NCBI GenBank assembly: GCA_002399225.1
Contig: DHDF01000120.1
Coordinates: 4,297 to 57,888 of the forward strand
DNA length: 53,592 bases
Reading direction: 5' to 3'
Source: a bacterium UBA4883
GTDB taxonomy: Bacteria; Bacillota; Clostridia; Oscillospirales; Acutalibacteraceae
The position numbers and the translations under genes were made by a program. Positions 1 through 6,955 of this stretch are shown here, piece after piece; position 1 is the stretch's first letter, and each line of letters begins with the position of its first letter. The notes beneath the pieces were generated by a model. The model saw nothing but the letters and a program-made list of their open reading frames with translations. It was not told the origin of the DNA and did not search any database.

Positions 1-147
1 TCGATGGGCTACAACTACAACGGCAAGCTCCGCTCCGCCGAGCTCCTGCTGCGGGAGGACGGTTCCGTGAGGCTGATCCGGCGCGCGGAAACCCCGGCCG
101 ACTACTTCGCCACGCTCGATTATCCGGGCCTGCCGAAAAGGACCTGA
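1..147 (+). CDS. C-terminal end of an unidentified protein (partial)
   Basis: The frame is open from base 1 and ends with TGA at 145-147, giving 48 residues of a protein whose start lies left of the window. The visible tail is a mixed alpha/beta-looking stretch containing MGYNYNGKLRSAELLL and ending GLPKRT. I do not recognise the family and assign no function. It is followed 36 bases later by a strong terminator hairpin, which supports this as a real gene end. Its codons are strongly GC-ending, like the next 5 kb. Confidence 0.6.
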   Translation, partial: SMGYNYNGKLRSAELLLREDGSVRLIRRAETPADYFATLDYPGLPKRT

Positions 148-182
148 CGGCCTTTTCTTCCTCCCGCCCCGCCGAAAAGGCA

Positions 183-219
183 GGCGGGCCTTCGGTGTTC
201 CGAAGGCCCGCCTTTTTTT
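183..219. terminator. Rho-independent terminator, 13-bp perfect stem
   Basis: Bases 183-195 pair perfectly with 200-212 around a TGTT loop, followed by a run of seven T at 213-219. It sits between the upstream plus-strand gene and the converging minus-strand gene ending at 226. A short A-run on the left side (176-178) may let it serve weakly in the other direction. Confidence 0.9.
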
Positions 220-225
220 ACGGAA

Positions 226-1137
226 TCAGTAGGCGGCCTCGATGCTTTTGATCAGGAGCGTCAGCACATGGTTCACCGGCGTGGGGACATGCAGCTTCTC
301 GCCGAGCCTTTCCGCCGTTCCGCCGAAGTAGTCCACCTCCGTGCGCCTCTTCGCCTCCACGTCCTGCAGCATCGAAGTTTTTCCCGCCGGCGAAAAGCTG
401 CCGAACAGATCCTCGAATTCCCGCGCCTCCCGCTCCGTCAAATCGATGCCGGAGGCGTTCGCCAGCGCGACCACCTCCATCATCGCCTCGTGCAGCAGCG
501 CGAGGGCGGGCGGAACGGCGCCGATCTTTCCGTAAGGGAAGCGGGTGACGGCCGAAACCTGATTGACGCCGACGTTCATCATCCATTTTTTCCAGACCGC
601 GCGGATCATGTCCGGGCAGACCTCCGTCTGGATCCCGGCCCCGTCCAGATAGCGCCGCACGGCCTCCACGGCCGGGGACGGGGACGTGTTGTCGGCCTCG
701 CCGAACTGGATCACGCCGTCCTTCGTATGGACGACCCCCGCGTCCGTGCGGACCGCGTCGATGTAGATCACCAGCCCGTAAAGCACGGTGTTCCCCGGGA
801 ACGCGGCCGCGAGCCGGTCCCGCGCCGTCACGCCGTTGAGCAGCGGGAGAATCACGGTGCCCCTGCCGACAAACCCCCGGATGTCCTCGACCGCCCGGTC
901 CAGCTGGTAGTTTTTGACGCTCACCAGCACCAGGTCCGCCGCAAACTCCTCCCCGGGCTCCGCCACCCGGGGCGCAAAGGACTCCCCGTTGACGACGACG
1001 CCGTTTTCCCTGAGCCGCCGGGCGCGGCTTCCCCCCGCGACGGCCGCGAAGTCCTCGCCGTAAGTCTGGTTCAGCTTCTGTCCGTAGATCGCTCCGATCG
1101 CGCCCATGCCGATCATCGCGGCCTTTTCGATTTTCAT
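226..1137 (-). CDS. Ketopantoate reductase family protein (ApbA/PanE)
   Basis: This 303-residue protein has the two-domain layout of 2-dehydropantoate 2-reductase, which reduces ketopantoate to pantoate with NADPH in pantothenate and CoA synthesis. The Rossmann motif GMGAIG is at residues 10-15. A family asparagine is in LLNG (N101). The catalytic lysine is K184 in VWKKWMMNV, followed by N188 and N192 as in E. coli PanE. A C-terminal helical domain carries the family signature TSMLQD...RRTEVDYFGG. The start at 1137 follows GAGGAGGG with good spacing. Clostridia often carry several ApbA/PanE-like paralogues with other 2-keto acid substrates, so the family is sure but the pantothenate role is not. 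It lies 77 bases downstream of the ferritin/VIT1 gene on the same strand and may be co-transcribed. Confidence 0.88.
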   Translation of the reverse strand: MKIEKAAMIGMGAIGAIYGQKLNQTYGEDFAAVAGGSRARRLRENGVVVNGESFAPRVAEPGEEFAADLVLVSVKNYQLDRAVEDIRGFVGRGTVILPLLNGVTARDRLAAAFPGNTVLYGLVIYIDAVRTDAGVVHTKDGVIQFGEADNTSPSPAVEAVRRYLDGAGIQTEVCPDMIRAVWKKWMMNVGVNQVSAVTRFPYGKIGAVPPALALLHEAMMEVVALANASGIDLTEREAREFEDLFGSFSPAGKTSMLQDVEAKRRTEVDYFGGTAERLGEKLHVPTPVNHVLTLLIKSIEAAY

Positions 1138-1160
1138 GGACCGTTTCCCTCCTCATGCGT

Positions 1161-1196
1161 TTTCCAAAGGCGCCGCCGGAGCGGGGCCTTTGGAAA
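1161..1196 (-). other. Intercistronic stem-loop without a T-run
   Basis: Bases 1161-1171 (TTTCCAAAGGC) pair with 1186-1196 around a 14-base GC-rich loop. In the minus-strand direction no T-run follows, so it is unlikely to be a simple terminator. It sits between the VIT1-type gene and the ketopantoate reductase gene, just upstream of that gene's ribosome site. It could stabilise or separate the two parts of a shared mRNA. Confidence 0.5.
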
Positions 1197-1214
1197 CGAT
1201 TGTTTCAGCCGCCG

Positions 1215-2090
1215 TTACAGGTCGATCCCGAGCACGTTCTTGACGACGATCCCGACGCCGAACGAGATCGCCGCGACGCCGAGGCTGATGCACGCCATTT
1301 CGAGAAAGCCGCGGCGGAACGGCTTGTCCCGCGCGACGGAAACATAAAAATTGAACCCGGCGATCACGGCGACCGCGATCAGGAGCGTGACCCCCAGCGC
1401 GCCCAGATACAGCTGTGCCGGGAACAGCAGGTACGGCAGGATCAGCAGCACGATGGTGACGAGATACGCGATTCCCGTGTAAAGCGAAGACTTCGAGGCG
1501 TCCTTGGCGCCCGCCGCACGCGCGGACAGGAAGCCGGAGGCCGCCATCGACAGGGTCGCCGAAATCCCGGTGATCAGGCCGGCCATCGCGATCACCTTCG
1601 TGTTCTGCATCGCGAAGGTGTAGCCGGCGAGCGACCCCGTCAGCTCGACGAGCGCATCGTTCATCCCGAGCACGATCTCGCCGAGAAAGCGGAGGCGCTC
1701 CTCGTCCAGCATCTCCATCAGCGCCGCCTCGTGGCGGTTTTCATCCTGAAAGATCCCGTCGTATTCCGGGCAGCTCAGGCCGCTGCCGCGGAAAGCGCGG
1801 ATCCCCCTGTCCTCTCCGTTTTCCAGCAGCTTGATCACAAACGTGTAGCCGAGGATCCTCGCGGCGGCCGCATAGGCCAGAACCTTGAGGCGGTTCGGCC
1901 TCAGATGCGCGCCGCCGGAATATTTGGCGTAGGTCTGCGCGTGGCGGTATTCGTCGCGCGAGATGGAGAAAAGGACCTCCCGGTCGTGCGCCTCCTTCGC
2001 AAGCCCCGCGATTTTTGCATACAGCGCGCCGCCGTCCAGCTCCTGCTGCTGAAATCTGCGGAAAAACAGACGTTCCTGTTTTGTTTCCAT
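1215..2090 (-). CDS. Ferritin-like domain/VIT1 (CCC1-type) membrane metal transporter
   Basis: This 291-residue protein joins a cytoplasmic ferritin-like domain (about residues 5-135) to a VIT1/CCC1 membrane domain. Di-iron type ligands are visible: E17, then E47 with H50 (DEYRH), and E117 with H120 (DENRH). The membrane half opens with LGEIVLGMNDALVELTG, the typical first helix of VIT/CCC1 iron-manganese transporters, and has about five hydrophobic segments. The layout is that of MbfA-like (membrane-bound ferritin) proteins, which export Fe2+ in some bacteria; this role is inferred here. The start at 2090 follows GGAGGC. The reading frame continues upstream to 2384, but that extension is low complexity and overlaps the divergent gene, so I reject it. 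Confidence 0.87.
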   Translation of the reverse strand: METKQERLFFRRFQQQELDGGALYAKIAGLAKEAHDREVLFSISRDEYRHAQTYAKYSGGAHLRPNRLKVLAYAAAARILGYTFVIKLLENGEDRGIRAFRGSGLSCPEYDGIFQDENRHEAALMEMLDEERLRFLGEIVLGMNDALVELTGSLAGYTFAMQNTKVIAMAGLITGISATLSMAASGFLSARAAGAKDASKSSLYTGIAYLVTIVLLILPYLLFPAQLYLGALGVTLLIAVAVIAGFNFYVSVARDKPFRRGFLEMACISLGVAAISFGVGIVVKNVLGIDL

Positions 2091-2156
2091 GATGACTGCC
2101 TCCAAAGCCCGCGCGGCCCGGCAGGAACCGCGGGCACCGTAGTTGATATTATTTTT

Positions 2157-2162
2157 ATTATA
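2157..2162 (-). promoter_or_regulatory. Extended -10 promoter element for the VIT1-type gene
   Basis: Read on the minus strand this is TGGTATAAT, an extended -10 box lying 67 bases before the start codon. I see no convincing -35. It falls in the only AT-rich pocket of this GC-rich region, which strengthens the call. Confidence 0.5.
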
Positions 2163-2260
2163 CCACACAATGCCGCCCGGCGGGGCGGGGATCCGCCCTT
2201 TTCCCCTTTCGCGCGGATATTTTCTTTTCCGCGCCCGCTTTTCTTTTTCTCCGCCCGGGT

Positions 2261-2266
2261 TATAAT
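2261..2266 (+). promoter_or_regulatory. -10 box (TATAAT) for the MEMO-AMMECR1/amrS operon
   Basis: A perfect TATAAT lies 27 bases before the chosen start at 2293. The T-rich stretch 2238-2249 is a weak -35 candidate at about the right distance. The short leader leaves room for the AGGTGG ribosome site at 2279-2284 and little else. Confidence 0.5.
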
Positions 2267-2292
2267 AAGAATATGGAAAGGTGGTTATGGCT

Positions 2293-3678
2293 ATGGCTGT
2301 GATTCGTGCATTCATCCTGCCGCATCCGCCGGTCGTCATCCCGTCGGTCGGCAAGGGCGAAGAACAGAAAATCCGAAAAACCACGGCGGCCTACGAACGG
2401 GCGGCGCGGGAGATCGCGGAGGCAAAGCCGGACACGATCGTCGTGCTTTCTCCGCACGCGGTGCTATACGCCGATTATCTGCACATTGCGCCGGGCGAGA
2501 AGGCGAGGGGCGATTTTTCCGATTTCGGGTCCGGCGAGGCGCCGCTGGAATTTTCCTGCGATACGGAGTTTGTCTCCGCCCTCGAGGAGGAGGCGGGGCG
2601 GCGGCGCCTGCCCGCCGGGACGCTTGGGGACAAGGGCCGCCCGATCGACCACGGCGCGCTGGTCCCGCTCCATTTCATCAGCCGCCGCGCGCACGGCTTC
2701 CGCCTGGTCCGCTGTTCGGTTTCCGGCCTTCCGGCGCTGACCCACTACCGGTACGGCACCTGCATCGCGCGGGTTGCGGAAAAGCTCGGCCGCAGGACCG
2801 TGCTGGTCGCGAGCGGCGATCTTTCCCACCGGCTGAAGGAGGACGGGCCGTACGGCTTCGCGAAGGAGGGACCCGAGTTCGACCGGCAGGTGACGGACGC
2901 GATGCGGTCCTGCGACTTTCCGCGGTTCCTGACGTTCGACCCGGATTTCTGCGAGGCGGCCGGGGAGTGCGGCCTCCCCTCGTTCCAGATCATGGCCGGC
3001 GCGTTCGACGGCCTCCGGGTAAAATCGGAGTTTCTGTCCTACGAAGGGCCGTTCGGGGTCGGTTACGCGGTCTGCGGGTTCCGGCCGCTCGGCCCGGACG
3101 AAAGCCGGCGGTTCGGGGACGCGCTGGAACGCCGGAACCGCGGGGACCTCGCCGCCCGGCGCGGACGGGAGGACGCGTGCGTCCGGCTCGCGCGTCTGTC
3201 GCTGGAGACCTGGATCAAAGAGGGCCGCCGCATCTCCCTGCCGGAAAACCTGCCCGCGGAGCTGACACAGCGCAGGGCCGGCGCGTTCGTTTCGCTCAAA
3301 AAGGACGGGCGGCTGCGCGGATGCATCGGGACCATCGAACCGGTGCGGGAAAACGTCGGCATGGAGATCATCCGCAACGCGATCAGCGCCGGGACGCGCG
3401 ACCCGCGCTTCGATCCCGTGACGCGGGAGGAGCTGCCCGATCTCGTCTACAGCGTCGACGTGCTCGGCCCGACGGAGCCGGCCCCGGCGATGGACGACCT
3501 CGACGCGGCGCGGTACGGAGTGGTCGTGCGCAGCGGCGCCCGCTGCGGCGTGCTGCTGCCGAACCTGCCCGGGGTTTCGACCCCGCGGGAGCAGGTGGAC
3601 ATCGCGCTGCAGAAGGCCGGCATCCCGAAGGGCGAACCGTTCACGACGGAGCGCTTCGAGGTGGTGCGCCACACATGA
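2293..3678 (+). CDS. AmmeMemoRadiSam system fusion: MEMO/LigB-like plus AMMECR1 domains
   Basis: This 461-residue protein has a MEMO domain of the LigB extradiol-dioxygenase fold at about 1-265 and an AMMECR1 domain at about 285-461. The MEMO half keeps the typical LPHPP, LSPHA, IDHGALVPLHF and SGDLSH segments that hold its putative metal ligands. The AMMECR1 half has the family hallmark LRGCIG at 341-346. These two modules and the radical SAM gene that follows form the AmmeMemoRadiSam set, which is widespread and whose reaction is unknown to me. The stop overlaps the next start (ATGA), implying translational coupling. I chose ATG 2293 because AGGTGG at 2279-2284 is 8 bases upstream; GTG 2281 and ATG 2287 are in frame but overlap or crowd that site. 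Confidence 0.9.
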   Translation: MAVIRAFILPHPPVVIPSVGKGEEQKIRKTTAAYERAAREIAEAKPDTIVVLSPHAVLYADYLHIAPGEKARGDFSDFGSGEAPLEFSCDTEFVSALEEEAGRRRLPAGTLGDKGRPIDHGALVPLHFISRRAHGFRLVRCSVSGLPALTHYRYGTCIARVAEKLGRRTVLVASGDLSHRLKEDGPYGFAKEGPEFDRQVTDAMRSCDFPRFLTFDPDFCEAAGECGLPSFQIMAGAFDGLRVKSEFLSYEGPFGVGYAVCGFRPLGPDESRRFGDALERRNRGDLAARRGREDACVRLARLSLETWIKEGRRISLPENLPAELTQRRAGAFVSLKKDGRLRGCIGTIEPVRENVGMEIIRNAISAGTRDPRFDPVTREELPDLVYSVDVLGPTEPAPAMDDLDAARYGVVVRSGARCGVLLPNLPGVSTPREQVDIALQKAGIPKGEPFTTERFEVVRHT

Positions 3679-4502
3679 CCGCCGTCTGCGGGGTGTGCCC
3701 CCATGCCTGCGAACTGGAGGAAGGGCGCACCGGGTTCTGCGGCGCGCGGACGAACCGGAACGGCGCCGTCGTCTGCGAAAACTACGGCCGGGTGACGTCC
3801 CTCGCGCTGGACCCGATCGAAAAAAAGCCGCTGCGCCGGTTCCATCCGGGCGGGCGGATCCTCTCCGTCGGAAGCTACGGCTGCAATCTGCGCTGCCCGT
3901 TCTGCCAGAATTACGAGATCTCCATGGCGGGGCGGGAGGGCGCCGAGACGACGGTCATCTCCCCCGAAGCCCTGGCCGCACGGGCGGCGGAGCTGAAAAG
4001 CCGCGGGAACATCGGCCTCGCCTTCACCTACAACGAACCGCTGATCGCGCCGGAATACGTCCGCGACTGCGCCGCGCTCAACCGTAAAAACGGCCTTGTG
4101 AACGTCGTGGTGACGAACGGCTATGTCAACGAAAAGCCGCTTTTGGAGCTTCTGCCGCTGATCGACGCGATGAACATCGACCTCAAGGGCTTTACGGAAG
4201 CGTTTTACCGCAGACTCGGCGGCGGGCTGGAGCCCGTCAGGCGCACGATCGAAACCGCGGCGCGGCGGTGCCATGTGGAGGTGACGACGCTGATCGTCCC
4301 CGGCGAAAACGACTCACCCGGGGAGATGGACCGGCTCTCCGCGTGGCTTTCCGGGATCGACCCGGACCTTGCGCTGCACGTCACGCGCTTTTTCCCGCGG
4401 TACCGGATGACGGACCGCGGGCCGACGCCGGTCGAAACGGTCTATGCGCTCGCCGCCGTCGCGCGGCGGCACCTGCGGTGGGTGTTCGAGGGCAACTGCT
4501 GA
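3675..4502 (+). CDS. amrS: AmmeMemoRadiSam system radical SAM enzyme
   Basis: This 275-residue radical SAM protein has the cluster motif CNLRCPFC (C70, C74, C77) and an N-terminal cysteine-rich segment CGVCPHAC...GFCGAR typical of the AmrS/PflA-like group. Downstream are the expected NEPL, VTNGYV and NIDLKGF strands of the barrel. Its start overlaps the stop of the MEMO-AMMECR1 gene by four bases. The substrate is not known from sequence. It is somewhat shorter than archaeal relatives as I remember them, but nothing essential looks missing. A much longer open frame reads through from upstream in this GC-rich DNA and is not real. Confidence 0.9.
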   Translation: MTAVCGVCPHACELEEGRTGFCGARTNRNGAVVCENYGRVTSLALDPIEKKPLRRFHPGGRILSVGSYGCNLRCPFCQNYEISMAGREGAETTVISPEALAARAAELKSRGNIGLAFTYNEPLIAPEYVRDCAALNRKNGLVNVVVTNGYVNEKPLLELLPLIDAMNIDLKGFTEAFYRRLGGGLEPVRRTIETAARRCHVEVTTLIVPGENDSPGEMDRLSAWLSGIDPDLALHVTRFFPRYRMTDRGPTPVETVYALAAVARRHLRWVFEGNC

Positions 4503-4577
4503 CCGCCAAGCGCCGCAAAACGGGGATCAGAATTGCGCCGCAGCTTTGCGGTTGCGCGGCTTTCGCGGCGCCTGAAA

Positions 4578-4620
4578 ACGCCCGCCCCGGGATCTTTCCC
4601 CCGGGGCGGGCGTTCTTCTT
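4578..4620. terminator. Rho-independent terminator, 14-bp stem, likely bidirectional
   Basis: Bases 4578-4591 pair with 4600-4613 in a nearly all-GC stem with an 8-base loop, followed on the plus strand by TTCTTCTTTT. It lies between the converging amrS and exported-protein genes and probably serves both. Confidence 0.85.
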
Positions 4621-4639
4621 TTCATCCGGCATCCGCCGG

Positions 4640-5317
4640 TTACTGCCTGACTCCCTCGATCTTCTTGACAAACATCCGCTGGCTGCTGTCCCCCGAATAG
4701 GTGCCGGTATAGGTGACCTTCACATAGCTGCCGACCCGGAAGCCCTCGTCCAGATTCTTGAGCTCCACGCCGATCCGGCGGATCGTCAGTTTGTTTCCCT
4801 GTTCCGTGCGGATGATCACGCTCATCATCGCCGCGTCCTCGACGGCGCCGGTCACGGTGCGGACCGTCTTGCCGTAGGCCGGGTCCTCCGCCGCCGGAAC
4901 CGGCTTCGCGTCGCCGGTCACATAGGTGTAGAGCTGACCGTCGTCCGGATCGACAAGGATCAGCGGCCCTTCCTGGTAATCCGCGTCCCAGGTCCCGTAG
5001 GTGCGGTACGTTTTACCGCCGATCGAAACCGGCTTGTCCTGTTCTTCCCGGATCGTGTATTTTTCCCAGTCGAGCGGGATCTCCTTCTTGATTTTCTCCG
5101 TGATCTGCCCGTCGGTCAGCTTCTGTCCGGAAGCGCCCTGCGACGCGGCCGGTTCGGAGGAAGCCGGTCCGGAAGAGGCGGAGGAAAGGTCTAGGGAAAC
5201 GGAAGAAACGGAGGAGGCCGGTCCGGCGGGGGCCGGCGCGCTGTTCGCGCGGTAGGCCCAGGCGCCGGCCGCGGCCGCCACCACAGCCGCCAGGACCCAA
5301 AGAATCGTCTTTTTCAT
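4640..5317 (-). CDS. Exported or membrane-anchored protein, function unknown
   Basis: This is a 225-residue protein with an N-terminal hydrophobic segment (MKKTILWVLAAVVAAAAGAWAY) that fits a signal anchor or signal peptide. An Ala/Ser/Pro-rich linker runs to about residue 60, followed by a folded region. That region has GKTYRTYGTWDAD, a DPDDGQLYTY segment, and a C-terminal beta-rich part with SYVKVTYTGTYSGD that reads like a small OB-like or SH3-like domain. No cysteine lipobox is present. I do not recognise the family. The start at 5317 follows AAAGGAGGG with ideal spacing, and a strong promoter lies just upstream, so the gene is real and probably monocistronic. Confidence 0.8.
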   Translation of the reverse strand: MKKTILWVLAAVVAAAAGAWAYRANSAPAPAGPASSVSSVSLDLSSASSGPASSEPAASQGASGQKLTDGQITEKIKKEIPLDWEKYTIREEQDKPVSIGGKTYRTYGTWDADYQEGPLILVDPDDGQLYTYVTGDAKPVPAAEDPAYGKTVRTVTGAVEDAAMMSVIIRTEQGNKLTIRRIGVELKNLDEGFRVGSYVKVTYTGTYSGDSSQRMFVKKIEGVRQ

Positions 5318-5365
5318 CGGAATTCCCTCCTTTTGCGGGTTGGGGTTATGATTCCTGACGGTCTT

Positions 5366-5394
5366 ATCATAACGTAAACCGGGCGGCTTGGCAA
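5366..5394 (-). promoter_or_regulatory. Sigma-A promoter for the exported-protein gene
   Basis: On the minus strand TTGCCA (5394-5389) and TATGAT (5371-5366) are separated by exactly 17 bases. The start codon is 48 bases beyond the -10. This is a close match to the housekeeping consensus. Confidence 0.8.
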
Positions 5395-5448
5395 GGAAAA
5401 AGACAAAACTGTAAGCGGTTCGCCGGGATTTGCGGCGGAAAGGACCGC

Positions 5449-5476
5449 TTGCAAAGCGCCCGCGCCGTGCTATAAT
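5449..5476 (+). promoter_or_regulatory. Sigma-A promoter for the RlmI-like gene
   Basis: TTGCAA at 5449-5454 and TATAAT at 5471-5476 are 16 bases apart. The start codon is at 5592, so the transcript would carry a leader of about 108 bases. Confidence 0.75.
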
Positions 5477-5483
5477 GAATGGA

Positions 5484-5591
5484 AAAAGCCGAGACGCCGC
5501 CCGGTCCGAGGACCGGTTCCGGCGGGGCACGGCGATCTTTGCGAAGCGGGCGCGCCGGCGCGCCCGCCCCGGCGTTTGAGAGGTTGTTTGG
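5484..5591 (+). other. Long GC-rich 5' leader with stem-loops
   Basis: The leader between the promoter and the RlmI-like start is unusually long and GC-rich. It contains a self-complementary block GGGCGCGCCGGCGCGCCC at about 5549-5566 and another likely hairpin around 5494-5522. No known riboswitch class is recognised. It ends in a modest GAGAGG ribosome site at 5578-5583. Confidence 0.4.
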
Positions 5592-6818
5592 ATGAAACAA
5601 GAGCGCAGATATCCCCCGCTGACCGTCACGCGAAAGGCGGAGCAAAGCGTTTTAAGGGGGCACCCGTGGATCTACGGCACAGAGATCACCGGCGGCGGGC
5701 CCTGCCCGGACGGGGAACTGGCGGACGTTTTCGGCCCGCGCGGCGTGTTTCTCGGGACGGGCTTTTACAATTCCCATTCCAAGATCCGGGTCCGCCTGAT
5801 CTCCCGCAACGCGAACGACCGGTTCGACGAGGCGTTTTTCGAGCGCAGGCTGCGCTATGCCTGGAACTATCGCAAAGCCGTTCTATCGAAAGAAGATTTG
5901 ACCTGCTGCCGCATCATTTTCGGGGAAGCGGATTTCTTCCCCGGACTGACCGTGGATCGGTTTGAGAACATTCTTGTGACGCAGACCCTCTCCCTCGGCA
6001 TAGATCGGATTAAACCAACGCTGTTCCGCCTGCTGCTGCGGATTCTTACCGAGGACGGGCAGAAAATCGACGGCATCTACGAACGAAATGACTCTAGGCT
6101 TCGGGATTTAGAGGGCATGAAAAGAGAACGCGGTTTTTTCCCGTTGGAAGGCCTGCCCGTCCCCGAAACCAGCGCCGTTATCATTCGCGAAAACGGTATT
6201 GAATACGCGGTTGATTTTGAAAAGGGGCAGAAAACCGGATTTTTTCTCGATCAGAAATATAATCGCCGGGCGGTCGCAGCCATCAGCCCCGGCAAAAGGG
6301 TTCTGGACTGTTTCACCGATACGGGCAGCTTCGCACTGAACGCGGCAAAAGCCGGCGCGGAGCATGTTCACGCGGTAGATGTCTCGCAGAGCGCGATTGC
6401 CATGGCACAGGAAAACGCAGAGCGCAACGGCCTTTCCGACCGGATGACCTTTGAAACCGCCGATGTGTTCGACCTTCTGCCATCCCTAGAAAGCAAAAAA
6501 GAAGAATATGATCTTATCATTCTGGATCCGCCCGCTTTCACCAAATCGCGCCGGACGGTGATAAACGCCTCCCGCGGATACCGGGAAATCAATTACCGCG
6601 CGATGAAACTGCTGCCCCGCGGCGGATACCTCGCAACCTGCTCCTGCTCACACTTTATGACGGAGGAACTGTTCCACGGCGTGCTTCGCCGCGCGGCGGC
6701 AGATGCGCAGGTCTCCCTGCGGCAGATTGAGGCGAGGCAGCAGGCGCCGGATCACCCGATTCTTTGGAACGTACCGGAAACCTCTTACTTAAAATTTTAT
6801 CTGTTTCAGGTTGTTTGA
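5592..6818 (+). CDS. Class I SAM-dependent rRNA methyltransferase, RlmI/RlmK-like
   Basis: This 408-residue protein starts with a PUA-type RNA-binding domain (RGHPWIYGTEI near residue 22). A central RlmI-specific domain and a Rossmann methyltransferase domain from about residue 230 follow. Motif I reads DCFTDTGSFAL at about 239 and the catalytic DPPAF motif is at about 310. The family methylates cytosine C5 in 23S rRNA (E. coli RlmI at C1962); the exact target here is inferred. A PCXXC-type second cysteine is not obvious, but CSCSHFM near the C-terminus carries the conserved cysteine region. The first about 250 bases are GC-richer than the rest of the gene. Confidence 0.9.
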   Translation: MKQERRYPPLTVTRKAEQSVLRGHPWIYGTEITGGGPCPDGELADVFGPRGVFLGTGFYNSHSKIRVRLISRNANDRFDEAFFERRLRYAWNYRKAVLSKEDLTCCRIIFGEADFFPGLTVDRFENILVTQTLSLGIDRIKPTLFRLLLRILTEDGQKIDGIYERNDSRLRDLEGMKRERGFFPLEGLPVPETSAVIIRENGIEYAVDFEKGQKTGFFLDQKYNRRAVAAISPGKRVLDCFTDTGSFALNAAKAGAEHVHAVDVSQSAIAMAQENAERNGLSDRMTFETADVFDLLPSLESKKEEYDLIILDPPAFTKSRRTVINASRGYREINYRAMKLLPRGGYLATCSCSHFMTEELFHGVLRRAAADAQVSLRQIEARQQAPDHPILWNVPETSYLKFYLFQVV

Positions 6819-6868
6819 TCTTTTTTCCTCCTCTAGAGAGTCAGATCTTTCCAGACGGACCGGATCGG

Positions 6869-6897
6869 TTGTAAAACTCGACACAGTGTCTTATAAT
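6869..6897 (+). promoter_or_regulatory. Sigma-A promoter for the mltG operon
   Basis: TTGTAA at 6869-6874 and TATAAT at 6892-6897 have 17-base spacing. The mltG start is 58 bases beyond the -10. Confidence 0.8.
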
Positions 6898-6955
6898 GAG
6901 AGTAGATTACTGTTTTATTCCCGGCTTTTTCCCGGATCAACTTTGGAGAATCTTT

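Noticed and set aside
2091..2384. N-terminal extension of the ferritin/VIT1 protein
   Set aside because: The extension is Arg/Gly/Pro-rich, crosses the gene's own promoter and the divergent gene's start, while ATG 2090 has a good ribosome site and begins the ferritin-like domain.
1155..3674. An open frame continuing upstream of the amrS start for over 800 codons
   Set aside because: It runs antisense to the VIT1-type gene and out of frame with MEMO-AMMECR1, is Arg/Gly/Ala-rich as expected for empty frames in GC-rich DNA, and the recognised AmrS sequence begins only at 3675 with a coupled ATGA.
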